From a bacterium HR33 (GTDB lineage Bacteria > Gemmatimonadota > Gemmatimonadetes > Gemmatimonadales > GWC2-71-9), in contig BEIJ01000002.1 of assembly GCA_002923375.1 (NCBI GenBank), forward strand, positions 310,001 through 374,000: a DNA stretch of 64,000 nt, in the 5' to 3' direction. The notes under the pieces were generated by a model. It saw only the letters and a program-made list of their open reading frames with translations. It ran no database searches and was not told the DNA's origin. The position numbers and the translations under genes were made by a program. How positions within the stretch are numbered: position 1 is the first letter of the stretch; every line of letters starts with the position of its first letter. Positions 41,198-50,369 of this stretch are shown one piece after another.

Positions 41198-43237
41198 ATG
41201 TCCGAAACGGGGCTCAAGAGCAAGGCCGCCCTGGATCAGCTCTGTATCAACACCGTCCGAGTGCTTGCCATGGACGCGGTCCAGCAGGCCGAGAGCGGCC
41301 ATCCGGGAACGCCCATGGCCCTCGCCCCGCTGGCCTACGTTTTGTGGACCAGGCATCTGAGACACAATCCCCGCAACCCCCGCTGGCCGGGGCGGGATCG
41401 GTTCGTCCTCTCCTGCGGGCATGCGTCGATGTTGCTCTACAGCGTGCTATACCTGTGCGGCTACGATCTGCCGCTCTCCGAGATCCGAAACTTCCGCCAG
41501 TGGGGAAGCAAAACCCCGGGTCATCCCGAGCTGGACTTGGACCGGGGAGTGGAGACCACCACGGGGCCCCTGGGACAGGGTTTCGGCAACGCGGTGGGAA
41601 TGGCGATCGCCAGGGAACACCTGGCCGCGCGGTTCAACCGGCCGGGGTACGAGATCTTCGACCACCGAATCTATTTCATCGCCAGCGACGGCGACCTCAT
41701 GGAGGGCATTTCCCACGAGGCCGCGTCTTTGGCGGGCCATCTCGGGCTCGGCTCGCTCATCGGCTTTTACGACGACAATCGAATAACGATCGACGGGCCC
41801 ACGGCGCTCGCCTTTTCCGACGACACCGCCAAACGGTTCGAAGCCTACGGCTGGCAGGTGCAAAAGGTGGAAGATGCCAACGATCTCGAGGCTTTGGATC
41901 GGGCGATCTTAGCCGCCAAGCGGGAGTCGAGCCGTCCCTCCCTGATCATCGTGCGCAGCCATATAGCGTACGGGAGTCCCAACAAGCAGGACACCGCCGA
42001 GGCTCACGGCGCCCCGCTGGGTGAGGAAGAGGTGCGACTCACCAAGGAAAACCTCGGCTGGCCGTGGAAGGAGCCGTTTTACGTTCCTGAAGAGGTGCTC
42101 TCGGAGTGGCGCAAGTGCAGCGAGCGCGGGCCGCTCCTGGAGGCGGAGTGGCGGGAGCGCTTGGAGCGCTATGCGAAAGCGTATCCGGAAGAAGCCCGGG
42201 AACTCGAGCGGCGCCTGGAGGGGAAGCTTCCCGAGGGATGGGAGGAGGCGATTCCGTCGTTCGGTCCCGGGGAGTCGATGGCTACTCGGGCCGCCTCGGG
42301 GAAAGTCCTCAGGGCGGTGGCGCCCAAGATCCCGGAGCTGATCGGGGGTTCGGCCGATCTTGGCGGGTCCACCCAAACGCTGGTGCCCAATGCTCCGGAT
42401 TTGGGGCCGGGGCGGCTGGGGGGAAGAAACATGTATTTCGGGGTGAGAGAGCACGGCATGGGAGCGATCCTCAATGGGATGGCGCTGCACGGAGGGTTGA
42501 TCCCGTACGGCGGAACCTTCCTGATCTTTTCCGACTACATGCGCCCGCCGATTCGCCTGGCGGCGATGATGGGGCTCAAGGTCATCTATGTATTCACCCA
42601 CGATTCTATCGGTCTAGGCGAGGATGGTCCCACCCATCAGCCGATAGAACAGCTCTCCAATTTGCGAGCTATCCCCAACCTATTGGTGATCCGGCCCGCC
42701 GATGGCCCGGAGACGGCGGAGGCATGGCGCGTCGCCCTGCGGCACCGCGGGGGGCCCGTTGCGCTGGTACTTACCCGGCAGAAAGTTCCTGCCCTGGACC
42801 GGGAGACTCTGGCACCGGCCAGCGGCTTGGAACGGGGCGCATATATCCTGGCCGAATCTTCGCCCCCTCCGCCCCAGGTGGTTCTTTTGGCCAGCGGATC
42901 CGAGGTGAGCATCGCGTTGGACGCCCGAACCATGTTGCAGGAGGATGGCGTGCCCACCAGGGTGGTGAGCTTCCCGAGCCACGAAAAGTTTGCCGAGCAA
43001 CCGGAGGATTATCGCAGGGAGGTGCTGCTCGATTCCGGGGCCGTCAGGGTGGCGGTGGAAGCCGCGCACCCGATGAGCTGGTACCGCTGGATCGGAGAAA
43101 ACGGTGCGGTGGTGGGTATCGAGCGCTTCGGAGCCTCCGCTCCCTACCAGCGTCTCTACCGGGAGTTCGGCATAACTCCGGAGCGCGTGGCCGAAGCGGC
43201 CCGGCTACTGCTCCGGGAGAGATCGCGGCTTGGCTGA
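41198..43237 (+). CDS. tkt: Transketolase
   Basis: Thiamine-diphosphate enzyme moving two-carbon units in the pentose-phosphate pathway, 679 residues. [19 protein letters not shown] and [17 protein letters not shown] are N-terminal signatures. [13 protein letters not shown] with [13 protein letters not shown] binds the cofactor and metal. [17 protein letters not shown] and [20 protein letters not shown] are the Pyr-domain motifs. The start at 41198 (MSETGLKSK) is preferred to an in-frame start at 41090, whose extra 36 residues do not fit the family. First gene of tkt-pgi-rpiA, overlapping pgi by eight bases. Confidence 0.97.
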   Translation: MSETGLKSKAALDQLCINTVRVLAMDAVQQAESGHPGTPMALAPLAYVLWTRHLRHNPRNPRWPGRDRFVLSCGHASMLLYSVLYLCGYDLPLSEIRNFRQWGSKTPGHPELDLDRGVETTTGPLGQGFGNAVGMAIAREHLAARFNRPGYEIFDHRIYFIASDGDLMEGISHEAASLAGHLGLGSLIGFYDDNRITIDGPTALAFSDDTAKRFEAYGWQVQKVEDANDLEALDRAILAAKRESSRPSLIIVRSHIAYGSPNKQDTAEAHGAPLGEEEVRLTKENLGWPWKEPFYVPEEVLSEWRKCSERGPLLEAEWRERLERYAKAYPEEARELERRLEGKLPEGWEEAIPSFGPGESMATRAASGKVLRAVAPKIPELIGGSADLGGSTQTLVPNAPDLGPGRLGGRNMYFGVREHGMGAILNGMALHGGLIPYGGTFLIFSDYMRPPIRLAAMMGLKVIYVFTHDSIGLGEDGPTHQPIEQLSNLRAIPNLLVIRPADGPETAEAWRVALRHRGGPVALVLTRQKVPALDRETLAPASGLERGAYILAESSPPPPQVVLLASGSEVSIALDARTMLQEDGVPTRVVSFPSHEKFAEQPEDYRREVLLDSGAVRVAVEAAHPMSWYRWIGENGAVVGIERFGASAPYQRLYREFGITPERVAEAARLLLRERSRLG

Positions 43238-44804
43238 AGTCGTTGCCTCCCTGGGACCCCTTGAAGCGGCGGTCGCAGCGCGCTTGGGGGAGTTGGAGCG
43301 CGACCGAGTCGTTTCCCGCATCTGGGAGCGGGACCCCACGGTCTGGAAGCCGCGGGGGACACCCGAGATAGAAGACCGTTTGGGCTGGCTTACCGTTCCC
43401 CAATGGACGGCGGAACGTCTGGCAGAATTGTCCGCCTTTGCCCAGGAGATCCGATCTTCCGCCGGCCGCTTTGTGCTCTGCGGGATGGGCGGCTCCAGTC
43501 TGGCGCCCGAGGTGTACAGGGATATCTGCGGCGCGGCGGGGCGCGAACTCGTAGTGCTGGACACCACCCATCCGGCGGCGATAGCAGAGGTCGATAGACG
43601 CTCGGATGCTTCGACCCTGTACCTGATATCCAGCAAGTCGGGGACCACCCAGGAAACGGTGAGCTTGCTGCGGTATTACTGGCACTTCACGGGTGGTGCC
43701 GGGGAGCGGTTCATAGCGATTACCGATCCGGCCACTCCTCTGGCGCAGCTGGCGGCCGAACGCCGGTTTAGGCGCGTTTTTCTTAATCCCGAGGACATAG
43801 GAGGCCGTTATTCGGCGCTCTCGTATTTCGGTATGGTACCGGCATCCTTGATCGGAGCGGACGTGGAGGCTTTGGTGGCCAACGGTATCAGCATGGCGGC
43901 TCGTTGCAGGGAAACCGGCGATTACGGGTCGAATCCCGGAGTCTGGCTCGGTGCGGTGCTGGGCGAAGCGGCGCTGGCTGGGAAAGGCAAGCTGACCCTG
44001 CTTCTTTCTCCGCGGCTCGAGAGTTTCGGCTTGTGGCTGGAGCAGCTGATTGCCGAGAGTACGGGTAAGGAGGGGAAGGGAATCGTGCCCGTGGTGGGTG
44101 AACCGTTGGGTGCGCCCGGCGCGTACGGTTCCGACCGGCTGTTCGTCGCCGTCGAGCTGGCGGGGGAAGAGAGTTCGGAGCGGCGGCAGTCACTCCAAAA
44201 GTTGGGAGAGGCCGGCCACCCTTGGGTCCGAATGGTTTGGCGAGATCCCGCCGATTTGGGAGCCGAGTTTTTCCGCTGGGAGTTCGCCACTGCGGTGGCC
44301 GGTTCGATTTTGGGGGTCAATCCTTTCGATCAGCCCAACGTCCAAGAAAGCAAGGAGAACACCAAAGCCGTGCTGGCGGGCACGGGAGGTGAGGCTCCGG
44401 CGCTGGCCGACGCCGGCGCGGTTCGGCGCCTATTGGATGCAGCGCGGCCGGGTGATTACATAGCTCTCATGGCTTATCTCGCGCCATCTCCGGGGATCGA
44501 TGCCCGGTTGGCCGCACTGCAGCGATCGCTCCGGGATAGAACCCGGGTTGCGGTAACTGTGGGATACGGTCCCCGGTTTCTTCATTCCACCGGGCAGCTG
44601 CACAAGGGTGGCCCGCCCTGCGGCCGGTTCGTCCAGATAGTGGATCGGCCGGAGCCGGATCTTCCCATTCCGGAGGAGGGCATCACGTTCGGGCAGCTGA
44701 TTGCGGCGCAGGCCGACGGCGACTTCCGCGCGTTGGAGGCGCGGGGGCGGCCGATTGTTAGGGTGATGGGTTTGGAGGTGCTGGAGGAGGCGGTTTCGGG
44801 GTGA
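43230..44804 (+). CDS. pgi: Glucose-6-phosphate isomerase of the Tal-Pgi fusion type, stand-alone
   Basis: A 524-residue isomerase. [22 protein letters not shown] and [18 protein letters not shown] are phosphoglucose-isomerase motifs, and [13 protein letters not shown] and [19 protein letters not shown] complete the active site. The arrangement and the C-terminal part match the isomerase half of bifunctional transaldolase/glucose-6-phosphate isomerases more than E. coli Pgi, yet no transaldolase domain precedes it. TTG start inside the tkt end; its stop overlaps rpiA (GTGA). Together they convert hexose and pentose phosphates. Confidence 0.92.
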   Translation: MAEVVASLGPLEAAVAARLGELERDRVVSRIWERDPTVWKPRGTPEIEDRLGWLTVPQWTAERLAELSAFAQEIRSSAGRFVLCGMGGSSLAPEVYRDICGAAGRELVVLDTTHPAAIAEVDRRSDASTLYLISSKSGTTQETVSLLRYYWHFTGGAGERFIAITDPATPLAQLAAERRFRRVFLNPEDIGGRYSALSYFGMVPASLIGADVEALVANGISMAARCRETGDYGSNPGVWLGAVLGEAALAGKGKLTLLLSPRLESFGLWLEQLIAESTGKEGKGIVPVVGEPLGAPGAYGSDRLFVAVELAGEESSERRQSLQKLGEAGHPWVRMVWRDPADLGAEFFRWEFATAVAGSILGVNPFDQPNVQESKENTKAVLAGTGGEAPALADAGAVRRLLDAARPGDYIALMAYLAPSPGIDARLAALQRSLRDRTRVAVTVGYGPRFLHSTGQLHKGGPPCGRFVQIVDRPEPDLPIPEEGITFGQLIAAQADGDFRALEARGRPIVRVMGLEVLEEAVSG

Positions 44805-45472
44805 GCGATCCTCGAGCTGCCGCCAAACGCCGGGCTGCGCTTCAGGCGGTCGATCTGGTCGCTCCGGGGATGGTGCTGGGACTCGGCACCGGATCCACGG
44901 TTCGGTATGCCATCGAGGAGATCGGCCAGCGTATTTCCCGGGGGGAGCTAAAGGATGTGGTGGGGGTCCCCACTTCCAGAGCCACCAAACGCCTCGCCGA
45001 AGAAGCGGGCATACCCTTGGCTCGGTTGAACGATTACCCGGAAGTGGATCTCACGATCGACGGCGCAGACGAGGTGGATCCCGACCGCAATCTGATCAAA
45101 GGTCACGGTGGCGCGTTGTTGTGGGAAAAGATCGTGGCTTCGGCCTCGCGGCGGCTGGTCATAGTGGTGGACCGTTCCAAGCTGGTCAGCCGGTTGGGGC
45201 TCACCAAGGCGCTGCCCGTGGAGGTGGTGGCTTTTGGCTGGCGGGTGAACCAGCTGGGGTTGCGCAAGCTCGGCTGCGATCCGGTCTTACGAACAGGTCC
45301 CGGCGGCTCGCCGTTCAGCACCGACGAGGGGCACTACATACTGGACTGTAGCTTTGAGGGCGGCATTGCCGATCCGGTCGCTCTGGAGCGAGAGATCAAG
45401 CGGCGTCCGGGCGTGGTGGAGACGGGGCTTTTCCTGGGTTTCGAGCCCCAGGTGATCGTAGGCGAAGATTAG
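44801..45472 (+). CDS. rpiA: Ribose-5-phosphate isomerase A
   Basis: A 223-residue isomerase of ribose-5-phosphate and ribulose-5-phosphate. GLGTGSTVRYAIEEIG is the phosphate loop, and LTIDGADEVDPDRNLIKGHGGALLWEKIVA holds the catalytic Asp, Glu and Lys. The GTG start overlaps the pgi stop by four bases. SURF1 follows after 10 bp. Confidence 0.96.
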   Translation: MSDPRAAAKRRAALQAVDLVAPGMVLGLGTGSTVRYAIEEIGQRISRGELKDVVGVPTSRATKRLAEEAGIPLARLNDYPEVDLTIDGADEVDPDRNLIKGHGGALLWEKIVASASRRLVIVVDRSKLVSRLGLTKALPVEVVAFGWRVNQLGLRKLGCDPVLRTGPGGSPFSTDEGHYILDCSFEGGIADPVALEREIKRRPGVVETGLFLGFEPQVIVGED

Positions 45473-45482
45473 GAGTCGAGCA

Positions 45483-46196
45483 TTGCGGCGCTACGCGGTC
45501 CTGGTGGTCGGTATCCTGGTGGCTCTCGGGTGCGCCAGGCTGGGGTTGTGGCAGTTGGATCGGTTGTCCCAGCGCCGCGCTCAGAATCGCCTGTACCAGA
45601 CCAGGCTGGAGTTGCCCGTTTTGGCTCTTCCCTCGGCGATCGATTCGCTTCCTTTGGATTCTTTGGGTTGGCGGCGGGTGGTGGCGCACGGGGTGTACGA
45701 CTTCGAGCGCGAGGTGGTGGTGGTGGGTAGGTCGGTGCAGGGGACTCCCGCGGTCTATGTGGTGACACCCCTGATCTTGGCGGGTGGCAGGGGGGTCTTG
45801 GTGGAGCGCGGTTGGGTTTACTCCCCCGATGCCCGCGCGGTAGAGCTTAGCGCGCTGAGAGAGAGCGATACGGCCGAGGTGGAGGGTGTGTTGTTGCAGC
45901 CCGCTCTGTCCCGGAGATTCGAGATCGCAAACTCCTCCTGGCCGGTCTTTGTACCCTCGGACGATCCCGCTGTCTTGGCTCCCCTTTACCCGTACCCTCT
46001 GCTGGAAGTGGTGCTCCGCCGCACCGGGCCCGCTGGCGGGAGCGCGGGGGAGCTGCGTCCCATTTCTCTGCCGGAGCTCTCTGAGGGACCCCATTTGAGC
46101 TACGCGGTGCAGTGGTTTTCCTTTGCCGTTATAGCTCTGGTGGGGTCGGCGATTCTTTACCGCCGCACCTCTCCGCGCAGGGGATCCGATGCTTGA
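45483..46196 (+). CDS. SURF1-family cytochrome oxidase assembly protein
   Basis: A 237-residue inner-membrane protein. It has one N-terminal helix (YAVLVVGILVALGCARLGLW, then QLDRLSQRRAQN) and one C-terminal helix (LSYAVQWFSFAVIALVGSAI). Between them is the periplasmic domain with VLVERGWVYSPDA. This is the SURF1 topology, and SYAVQWFSFA is the family C-terminal signature. It helps insert heme a into cytochrome oxidase, implying aerobic respiration. TTG start. It lies at the end of the sugar-phosphate operon, not with oxidase genes. Confidence 0.9.
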   Translation: MRRYAVLVVGILVALGCARLGLWQLDRLSQRRAQNRLYQTRLELPVLALPSAIDSLPLDSLGWRRVVAHGVYDFEREVVVVGRSVQGTPAVYVVTPLILAGGRGVLVERGWVYSPDARAVELSALRESDTAEVEGVLLQPALSRRFEIANSSWPVFVPSDDPAVLAPLYPYPLLEVVLRRTGPAGGSAGELRPISLPELSEGPHLSYAVQWFSFAVIALVGSAILYRRTSPRRGSDA

Positions 46197-46253
46197 CGCG
46201 GTATCTCGGCGGATGCACTCTCTTTCTAGTCAGCAGCCCAGGGGAGGTTAGCC

Positions 46254-47549
46254 ATGCCCACCCGGCGGGAGTTCGTGCGTTCGTTCCTAGGCCTGTCGGC
46301 GCCGTTTGCCTTGCCGCAACTGCGCAACGATGCTCTGGAGCGGGTCTTCGATGCCGCCTCCCATGTTTCTCACCGAAGTCCGGAAGAAGTGGCGGCAGAC
46401 GAGGATTACTGGTTCGAGATCCAGCAGGCTTTCACCGTGGATCGGAGTATTATCAATCTGAACAACGGAGGGGTCTCGCCTAGCCCGCGGGTGGTGCAGG
46501 ATGCGATGCGCCGCTATTTGGAGTACTCCAACCAGGCCCCGGTTTACACCATGTGGCGGGTGTTGGAGCCCCAGATCGAGAGTGTCCGGCAGAGGTTGGC
46601 TCGGGCGTTCGGCTGCGATCCCGAGGAGATGGCGATAACCCGCAATGCCAGCGAGGCTTTGGAGATATGCCAGTTGGGGTTGGACTTGGAGCCCGGGGAC
46701 GAGGTGATCACCACGGATCAGGATTATCCCCGGATGATCACCACCTGGGAGCAGCGGGTGCGCCGCGACGGGATCGTGCTCAAGAAGGTATCGTTCCCCG
46801 ATCCTCCGCCGAGCATGCGATATCTGGTGGAGATCTTTGAGCGGGCCATAACGCCGCGCACCAAGGTCATTCACTTCTGCCACATCACCAATCTTTCAGG
46901 CCAAATATTTCCGGTCCGGGAGCTGTGCCGCATGGCGCGGGAGCGGGGGATCGAGGCGATCGTGGACGGAGCTCACGCCTTCGCTCACTTCCCGTTTAGC
47001 CGGGACGAGCTGGATTGCGACTATTACGGAACTTCGTTGCACAAGTGGTTGTTGGCTCCTCACGGGACCGGTTTCCTCTACGTTCGCCGGTCCAAGATTC
47101 GGAATCTCTGGCCTTTGATGGCGGCGCCGGAGAAGATGGACGGCGACATTCGCAAGTTCGAGGAGATCGGCACCCATCCGGCGGCGAATCACAACGCCAT
47201 AGCGGAGGCTTTGACTTTCCACGAGGGTATCGGGCCGGAGCGGAAGGCGGCCAGGTTGCGCTATCTCAGGGATCGCTGGATGAAGCGGTTGGACGGCCAG
47301 CGTGGGGTGAAGCTTTACACCAGCTACGATCCCGCTCAATCCTGCGGTCTGGCCAACATCGGGATCGAGGGGATCGACCCGGTGAAGCTTACGGACTATC
47401 TATGGGAAAAACATCGGATCTTGGTTACGCCGATCACCCATCCGGCTTGTACCGGGATTCGGGTGACGGCGAATGTGTATACCACGCTCCAAGAGATCGA
47501 TAGATTCGCCGAGGCTGTTGAGGGCGTGATAAAAAACGGCCTGACGTGA
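46254..47549 (+). CDS. Aminotransferase class V-fold PLP enzyme with a Tat-like signal
   Basis: A 431-residue protein similar in plan to isopenicillin-N epimerase-like and cysteine-desulfurase-fold enzymes. The PLP lysine is in YGTSLHKWLLAPHGTGFLY, and the PLP Asp/His lie in AIVDGAHAFAH. TRNASEALEICQLGLD and the DQDYPRMITTWEQ motif fit this subgroup. The N-terminus MPTRREFVRSFLGLSAPFAL resembles a twin-arginine signal, so the enzyme may be exported folded. Family context suggests amino-acid epimerase, desulfurase or lyase; the reaction is not determined. The last 20 bases overlap the terminator of the convergent thioredoxin gene. Confidence 0.87.
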   Translation: MPTRREFVRSFLGLSAPFALPQLRNDALERVFDAASHVSHRSPEEVAADEDYWFEIQQAFTVDRSIINLNNGGVSPSPRVVQDAMRRYLEYSNQAPVYTMWRVLEPQIESVRQRLARAFGCDPEEMAITRNASEALEICQLGLDLEPGDEVITTDQDYPRMITTWEQRVRRDGIVLKKVSFPDPPPSMRYLVEIFERAITPRTKVIHFCHITNLSGQIFPVRELCRMARERGIEAIVDGAHAFAHFPFSRDELDCDYYGTSLHKWLLAPHGTGFLYVRRSKIRNLWPLMAAPEKMDGDIRKFEEIGTHPAANHNAIAEALTFHEGIGPERKAARLRYLRDRWMKRLDGQRGVKLYTSYDPAQSCGLANIGIEGIDPVKLTDYLWEKHRILVTPITHPACTGIRVTANVYTTLQEIDRFAEAVEGVIKNGLT

Positions 47550-47559
47550 GCCTCAGGCC
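47531..47559 (-). terminator. Intrinsic terminator of the thioredoxin gene, placed in the 3' end of the opposite gene
   Basis: GGCCTGA (47538-47544) pairs with TCAGGCC (47553-47559) around an 8-base loop. On the minus strand the stem is followed by G and then six T residues (47536-47531). The stem includes the thioredoxin stop codon, and the T-run comes from an AAAAAA within the last codons of the PLP gene, a compact shared 3' end. Confidence 0.7.
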
Positions 47560-47975
47560 GCCAGATCCTTCAACCCCTCCCGCCCCACGGCACCCACGAC
47601 GTTTTTGACCATCTTTCCCTTCTCGAACCGCGCAAAGAAGGGAATGGACCTGATCCCGTACCTCATACCCAAGTTGGGGGCCCTATCGGTATCCACCTTG
47701 GCCACCAACATCTTGCCCGCCTTTTCCTGAGCGATCTCGTCCAAGATGGGAGCCATCATCCGGCAGGGGCCGCACCAGTCTGCATAGAAATCCACCAACA
47801 CCGGCACTTCGGCCTTGAGTACCGTGGTGTCGAAATGCTCCTCTTCGACCTTGACCGGACGGTCCAGCAAGAAGGGCTTGCCACACTCCCCGCACTTGGG
47901 GCGGGCATGATAGCGAGAGAGATCTATCCGATTCAGAGTACCGCAGAATTGGCAAGCAAGGGTTACGTTTGCCAT
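47553..47975 (-). CDS. trxC: Two-domain thioredoxin (Trx2/TrxC type) with an N-terminal zinc ribbon
   Basis: A 140-residue disulfide reductase. The N-terminal zinc finger is CQFCGT with CGECGKP. The catalytic site is FYADWCGPCRMMAP and the cis-Pro is in IRSIPFF. Zinc-bearing Trx2 proteins respond to oxidative stress. ATG 47975 begins MANVTLACQFCG; an upstream extension to 48110 is not family-like. Its own terminator lies directly at the stop codon. Confidence 0.95.
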   Translation of the reverse strand: MANVTLACQFCGTLNRIDLSRYHARPKCGECGKPFLLDRPVKVEEEHFDTTVLKAEVPVLVDFYADWCGPCRMMAPILDEIAQEKAGKMLVAKVDTDRAPNLGMRYGIRSIPFFARFEKGKMVKNVVGAVGREGLKDLAA

Positions 47976-48240
47976 GAGAAGACCTCTCGATGTTGGGTGT
48001 AATAGACGAGAACAACGAAGTCCGGCTCGCGACATGACTGCCGCAGACGCCGGCGCTGTTGTAACCTCTCTATAATAACCCCCCACCTCGGGATTTCCAC
48101 CCACCGGCACTTAACAGCCCTTCTCGGGAGATCCACCCGCCACAGTACCCTCTTTCAAGAAGCCTTCAAACAGGCTCCGGCGGACTTGACCACTTCCCGC
48201 CGACCCGTCAAGCTGAGTCGGTCACACTAGGGAGGGATCA

Positions 48241-49533
48241 GTGCGGAAACGGTCACAGCAGCCCAAGTACAAAGAGCGCCGCATCGGGCGGCACCAGCTA
48301 CGTCCCGAAAGCTTGATGATGAGCTACGGTTACGACCCGATGCTCTCCGAGGGCGCGCTCAAGTGTCCCATCTTCCAAACCTCGACCTTCGTTTTCGAAA
48401 GCGCGGAGGCGGGAAAGGCGTTTTTCGAACTGGCATACGGTTTGAGAGACAAGCGGCCGGGAGAAGCGCTGGGCCTGATTTACAGTCGCCTCAACAACCC
48501 CGACTTGGAAATCCTGGAAGACCGACTAACGCTGTGGGACGAAGCCGAGGCCTGTGCGGTGTTCGAGAGCGGGATGGCCGCCATCGCCACCACCCTGTGG
48601 GCTTTCCTCCGCCCCGGCGACGTGTTGCTTCACAGCGAGCCGTTGTACGGGGGCACCGAGTACCTGGTCCGCCATGTCCTGCCTCAGTTTCAGATCGAGC
48701 CCTTGGGTTTTCCCGCCGGCCAACCTTTCGAAACCATTGCCCCGGACCTGGAATCGAAGATCCAGGGCCGAAAAGTCCGGGCGGTGCTGATAGAGACCCC
48801 CGCCAATCCCACCAACGCGCTGGTGGATATCGAAGCGGTATCCAGCTTCGCCCAATCCCTGGGCGAGGGAGATCGCAAACCGGTGGTCATGGTGGACAAC
48901 ACCTTCCTGGGCCCTCTGTGGCAACACCCCCTCAAGCACGGAGCCGATCTGGTGCTGTATTCGGCCACCAAGTTCATCGGGGGGCACTCGGACGTCATAG
49001 CAGGGGCGGTACTGGGAAGCAGGGAAGTCCTGGAACAGGTACGGGCGCTGAGGACATTCATGGGCACTATGGCGGGTCCTTGGACCGGGTGGCTCTTGCT
49101 GCGTAGCCTCGAGACCCTGAAGATGCGCATGACCGCCCAGATGAAAAATGCCCGCTACGTGGCGGACTTTCTGGAGAATCACCCAAAGGTGCGCAAGGTC
49201 TATTACCTGGGACTGCTGAGCGAAGACGATCCGATGCACCAGGTTTACCGCAAACAATGTCTCTCCCCGGGCTCGGTGATTTCTTTCGTTCTGGACGGCG
49301 ACCAAGCGGCGGCGTTCCGTTTCTTAAATGCGCTGAAGCTTGTAAAGTTGGCCGTGAGCCTGGGCGGCACCGAGTCCTTGGCGGAACACCCCGCCACCAT
49401 GACCCACGCCGACGTCCCGCCCGAAGAACAGCAGCGCATGGGTATCGAGCCCGGAATGGTGAGACTCTCCGTGGGCGTGGAGCACTACGAGGACATCTTG
49501 GTCGACTTGGAACAGGCTCTCCAAGCCGCATAA
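48241..49533 (+). CDS. Cystathionine gamma-synthase / methionine gamma-lyase family PLP enzyme
   Basis: A 430-residue trans-sulfuration enzyme. The PLP lysine is in LYSATKFIGGHSDVIAG and the substrate and cofactor loop in SGMAAIATTLWAFLRPGDV. YSRLNNPDLEILEDRL and VSLGGTESLAEHPATMTH are family signatures. Length and the DKRPGEALGLIYSRLNNP insert put it in the generic cystathionine gamma-synthase-like group, where specificity (synthase, lyase or sulfhydrylase) cannot be read from sequence. GTG start after AGGGAGGG. The 265-bp leader shows no recognised SAM riboswitch. Confidence 0.9.
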   Translation: MRKRSQQPKYKERRIGRHQLRPESLMMSYGYDPMLSEGALKCPIFQTSTFVFESAEAGKAFFELAYGLRDKRPGEALGLIYSRLNNPDLEILEDRLTLWDEAEACAVFESGMAAIATTLWAFLRPGDVLLHSEPLYGGTEYLVRHVLPQFQIEPLGFPAGQPFETIAPDLESKIQGRKVRAVLIETPANPTNALVDIEAVSSFAQSLGEGDRKPVVMVDNTFLGPLWQHPLKHGADLVLYSATKFIGGHSDVIAGAVLGSREVLEQVRALRTFMGTMAGPWTGWLLLRSLETLKMRMTAQMKNARYVADFLENHPKVRKVYYLGLLSEDDPMHQVYRKQCLSPGSVISFVLDGDQAAAFRFLNALKLVKLAVSLGGTESLAEHPATMTHADVPPEEQQRMGIEPGMVRLSVGVEHYEDILVDLEQALQAA

Positions 49534-49565
49534 AAAGCGGAAGGGGGACATCCCGTCCCCCTTCC
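49532..49565. terminator. Bidirectional intrinsic terminator between convergent genes
   Basis: GGAAGGGGGAC (49539-49549) pairs exactly with GTCCCCCTTCC (49555-49565) around a 5-base loop. For the leftward lipoprotein gene the stem is followed by GC and five T residues. For the rightward PLP gene the A-run precedes the stem and no T-run follows, so termination there would be weaker. Confidence 0.75.
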
Positions 49566-49588
49566 CGCGCCGGCGTCCTCGGCTGCGA

Positions 49589-50221
49589 TTAGCCTCTGGT
49601 CCTGGTGGTAGTCCGCTCGATCTCCCTGCCGCAGATGGTGCCCTTCACCGTGTGGGTAAAGGTATTCCCGTCGCGGCTCCAGGTTATGGTCAGGTCGATG
49701 GTGCAGCTTCCCGAATCGCCGTTGCTGCGGCTCCACTCGAACGTACCGGTCTTGGTGAAAGAACCGGCAACATGGTGCCCGTTCTCGATGGTTACCTGCC
49801 CGTTTACGGCTATAGGCGCATCATCCGCCGTGTTGAGCGTGATCGTACCGCGGCGCAGTTCCCGGGCGCAGTCGTCCATGCTGATGGTCCTGCTCTCGGT
49901 CAGCGTCCCCGAGCGGGTATCGCGGTCGATCTCGCCCTCCACCTTGCCCGAGATGGTGACCGTGCCGCCTGCAGGGCAGGACCGGGTGACGGTGAAGGTG
50001 CGGGTGAAGGTGATGGGGGGAGCCGCCTCGGCGGACGCGGCCGGCGCTCCTACGATACCGATGCCGTCCAGCCCGTCAATGGCGGTGGCGGCCATGAAGT
50101 CGGCCACATCCGCCGCGTCCTGGGTGTCGAGATTGCCGCCAGATCCCAGGAAGTCGCTACAGGCCGTGCCGAAGACCAGCAGCGCCATCACCGGAACCAG
50201 AGAAGTCCACTTCCTTCGCAT
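49589..50221 (-). CDS. Hypothetical lipoprotein with beta-strand-rich body
   Basis: A 210-residue protein with the signal MALLVFGTAC giving a lipobox Cys at about residue 21. After a short acidic/Ala-rich linker (DTQDAADVADFMAATAIDG) it consists of Thr-rich strands: TRTFTVTRSCPAGGTVTISG, VEGEIDRDTRSGTLTESRTI and TFEWSRSNGDSGSCTIDLTI. Two Cys pairs could form disulfides. No family is recognised. It has its own terminator and stands apart from its neighbours. Confidence 0.72.
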   Translation of the reverse strand: MRRKWTSLVPVMALLVFGTACSDFLGSGGNLDTQDAADVADFMAATAIDGLDGIGIVGAPAASAEAAPPITFTRTFTVTRSCPAGGTVTISGKVEGEIDRDTRSGTLTESRTISMDDCARELRRGTITLNTADDAPIAVNGQVTIENGHHVAGSFTKTGTFEWSRSNGDSGSCTIDLTITWSRDGNTFTHTVKGTICGREIERTTTRTRG

Positions 50222-50337
50222 AGCAGAAACCCTCGAGGTTAAGTTCGTCTAGATAGACGCCGGGGAGGGACCGACGTTAGTAGCCCCTCCCCTGGACCCA
50301 GGCTAACTGTGGGGGGCCGGGTCCGGCGGTGCGCGGC

Positions 50338-50364
50338 GTCACAGTCGGGGCCGACCCCTGTGAC
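50338..50364 (-). terminator. Hairpin just downstream of the acyl-CoA dehydrogenase gene
   Basis: GTCACAG (50338-50344) pairs with CTGTGAC (50358-50364), and an inner GTCG/CGAC stem can extend it. It lies 5 bases after the dehydrogenase stop on the minus strand. No T-run follows, so it may be a stability element or a weak terminator. Confidence 0.35.
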
Positions 50365-50369
50365 TTGAA

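Noticed and set aside
47976-48240. Possible SAM riboswitch before the cystathionine gamma-synthase-like gene
   Set aside because: None of the SAM-I, SAM-II or SAM/SAH core patterns that I know could be recognised; only short unrelated hairpins are present.
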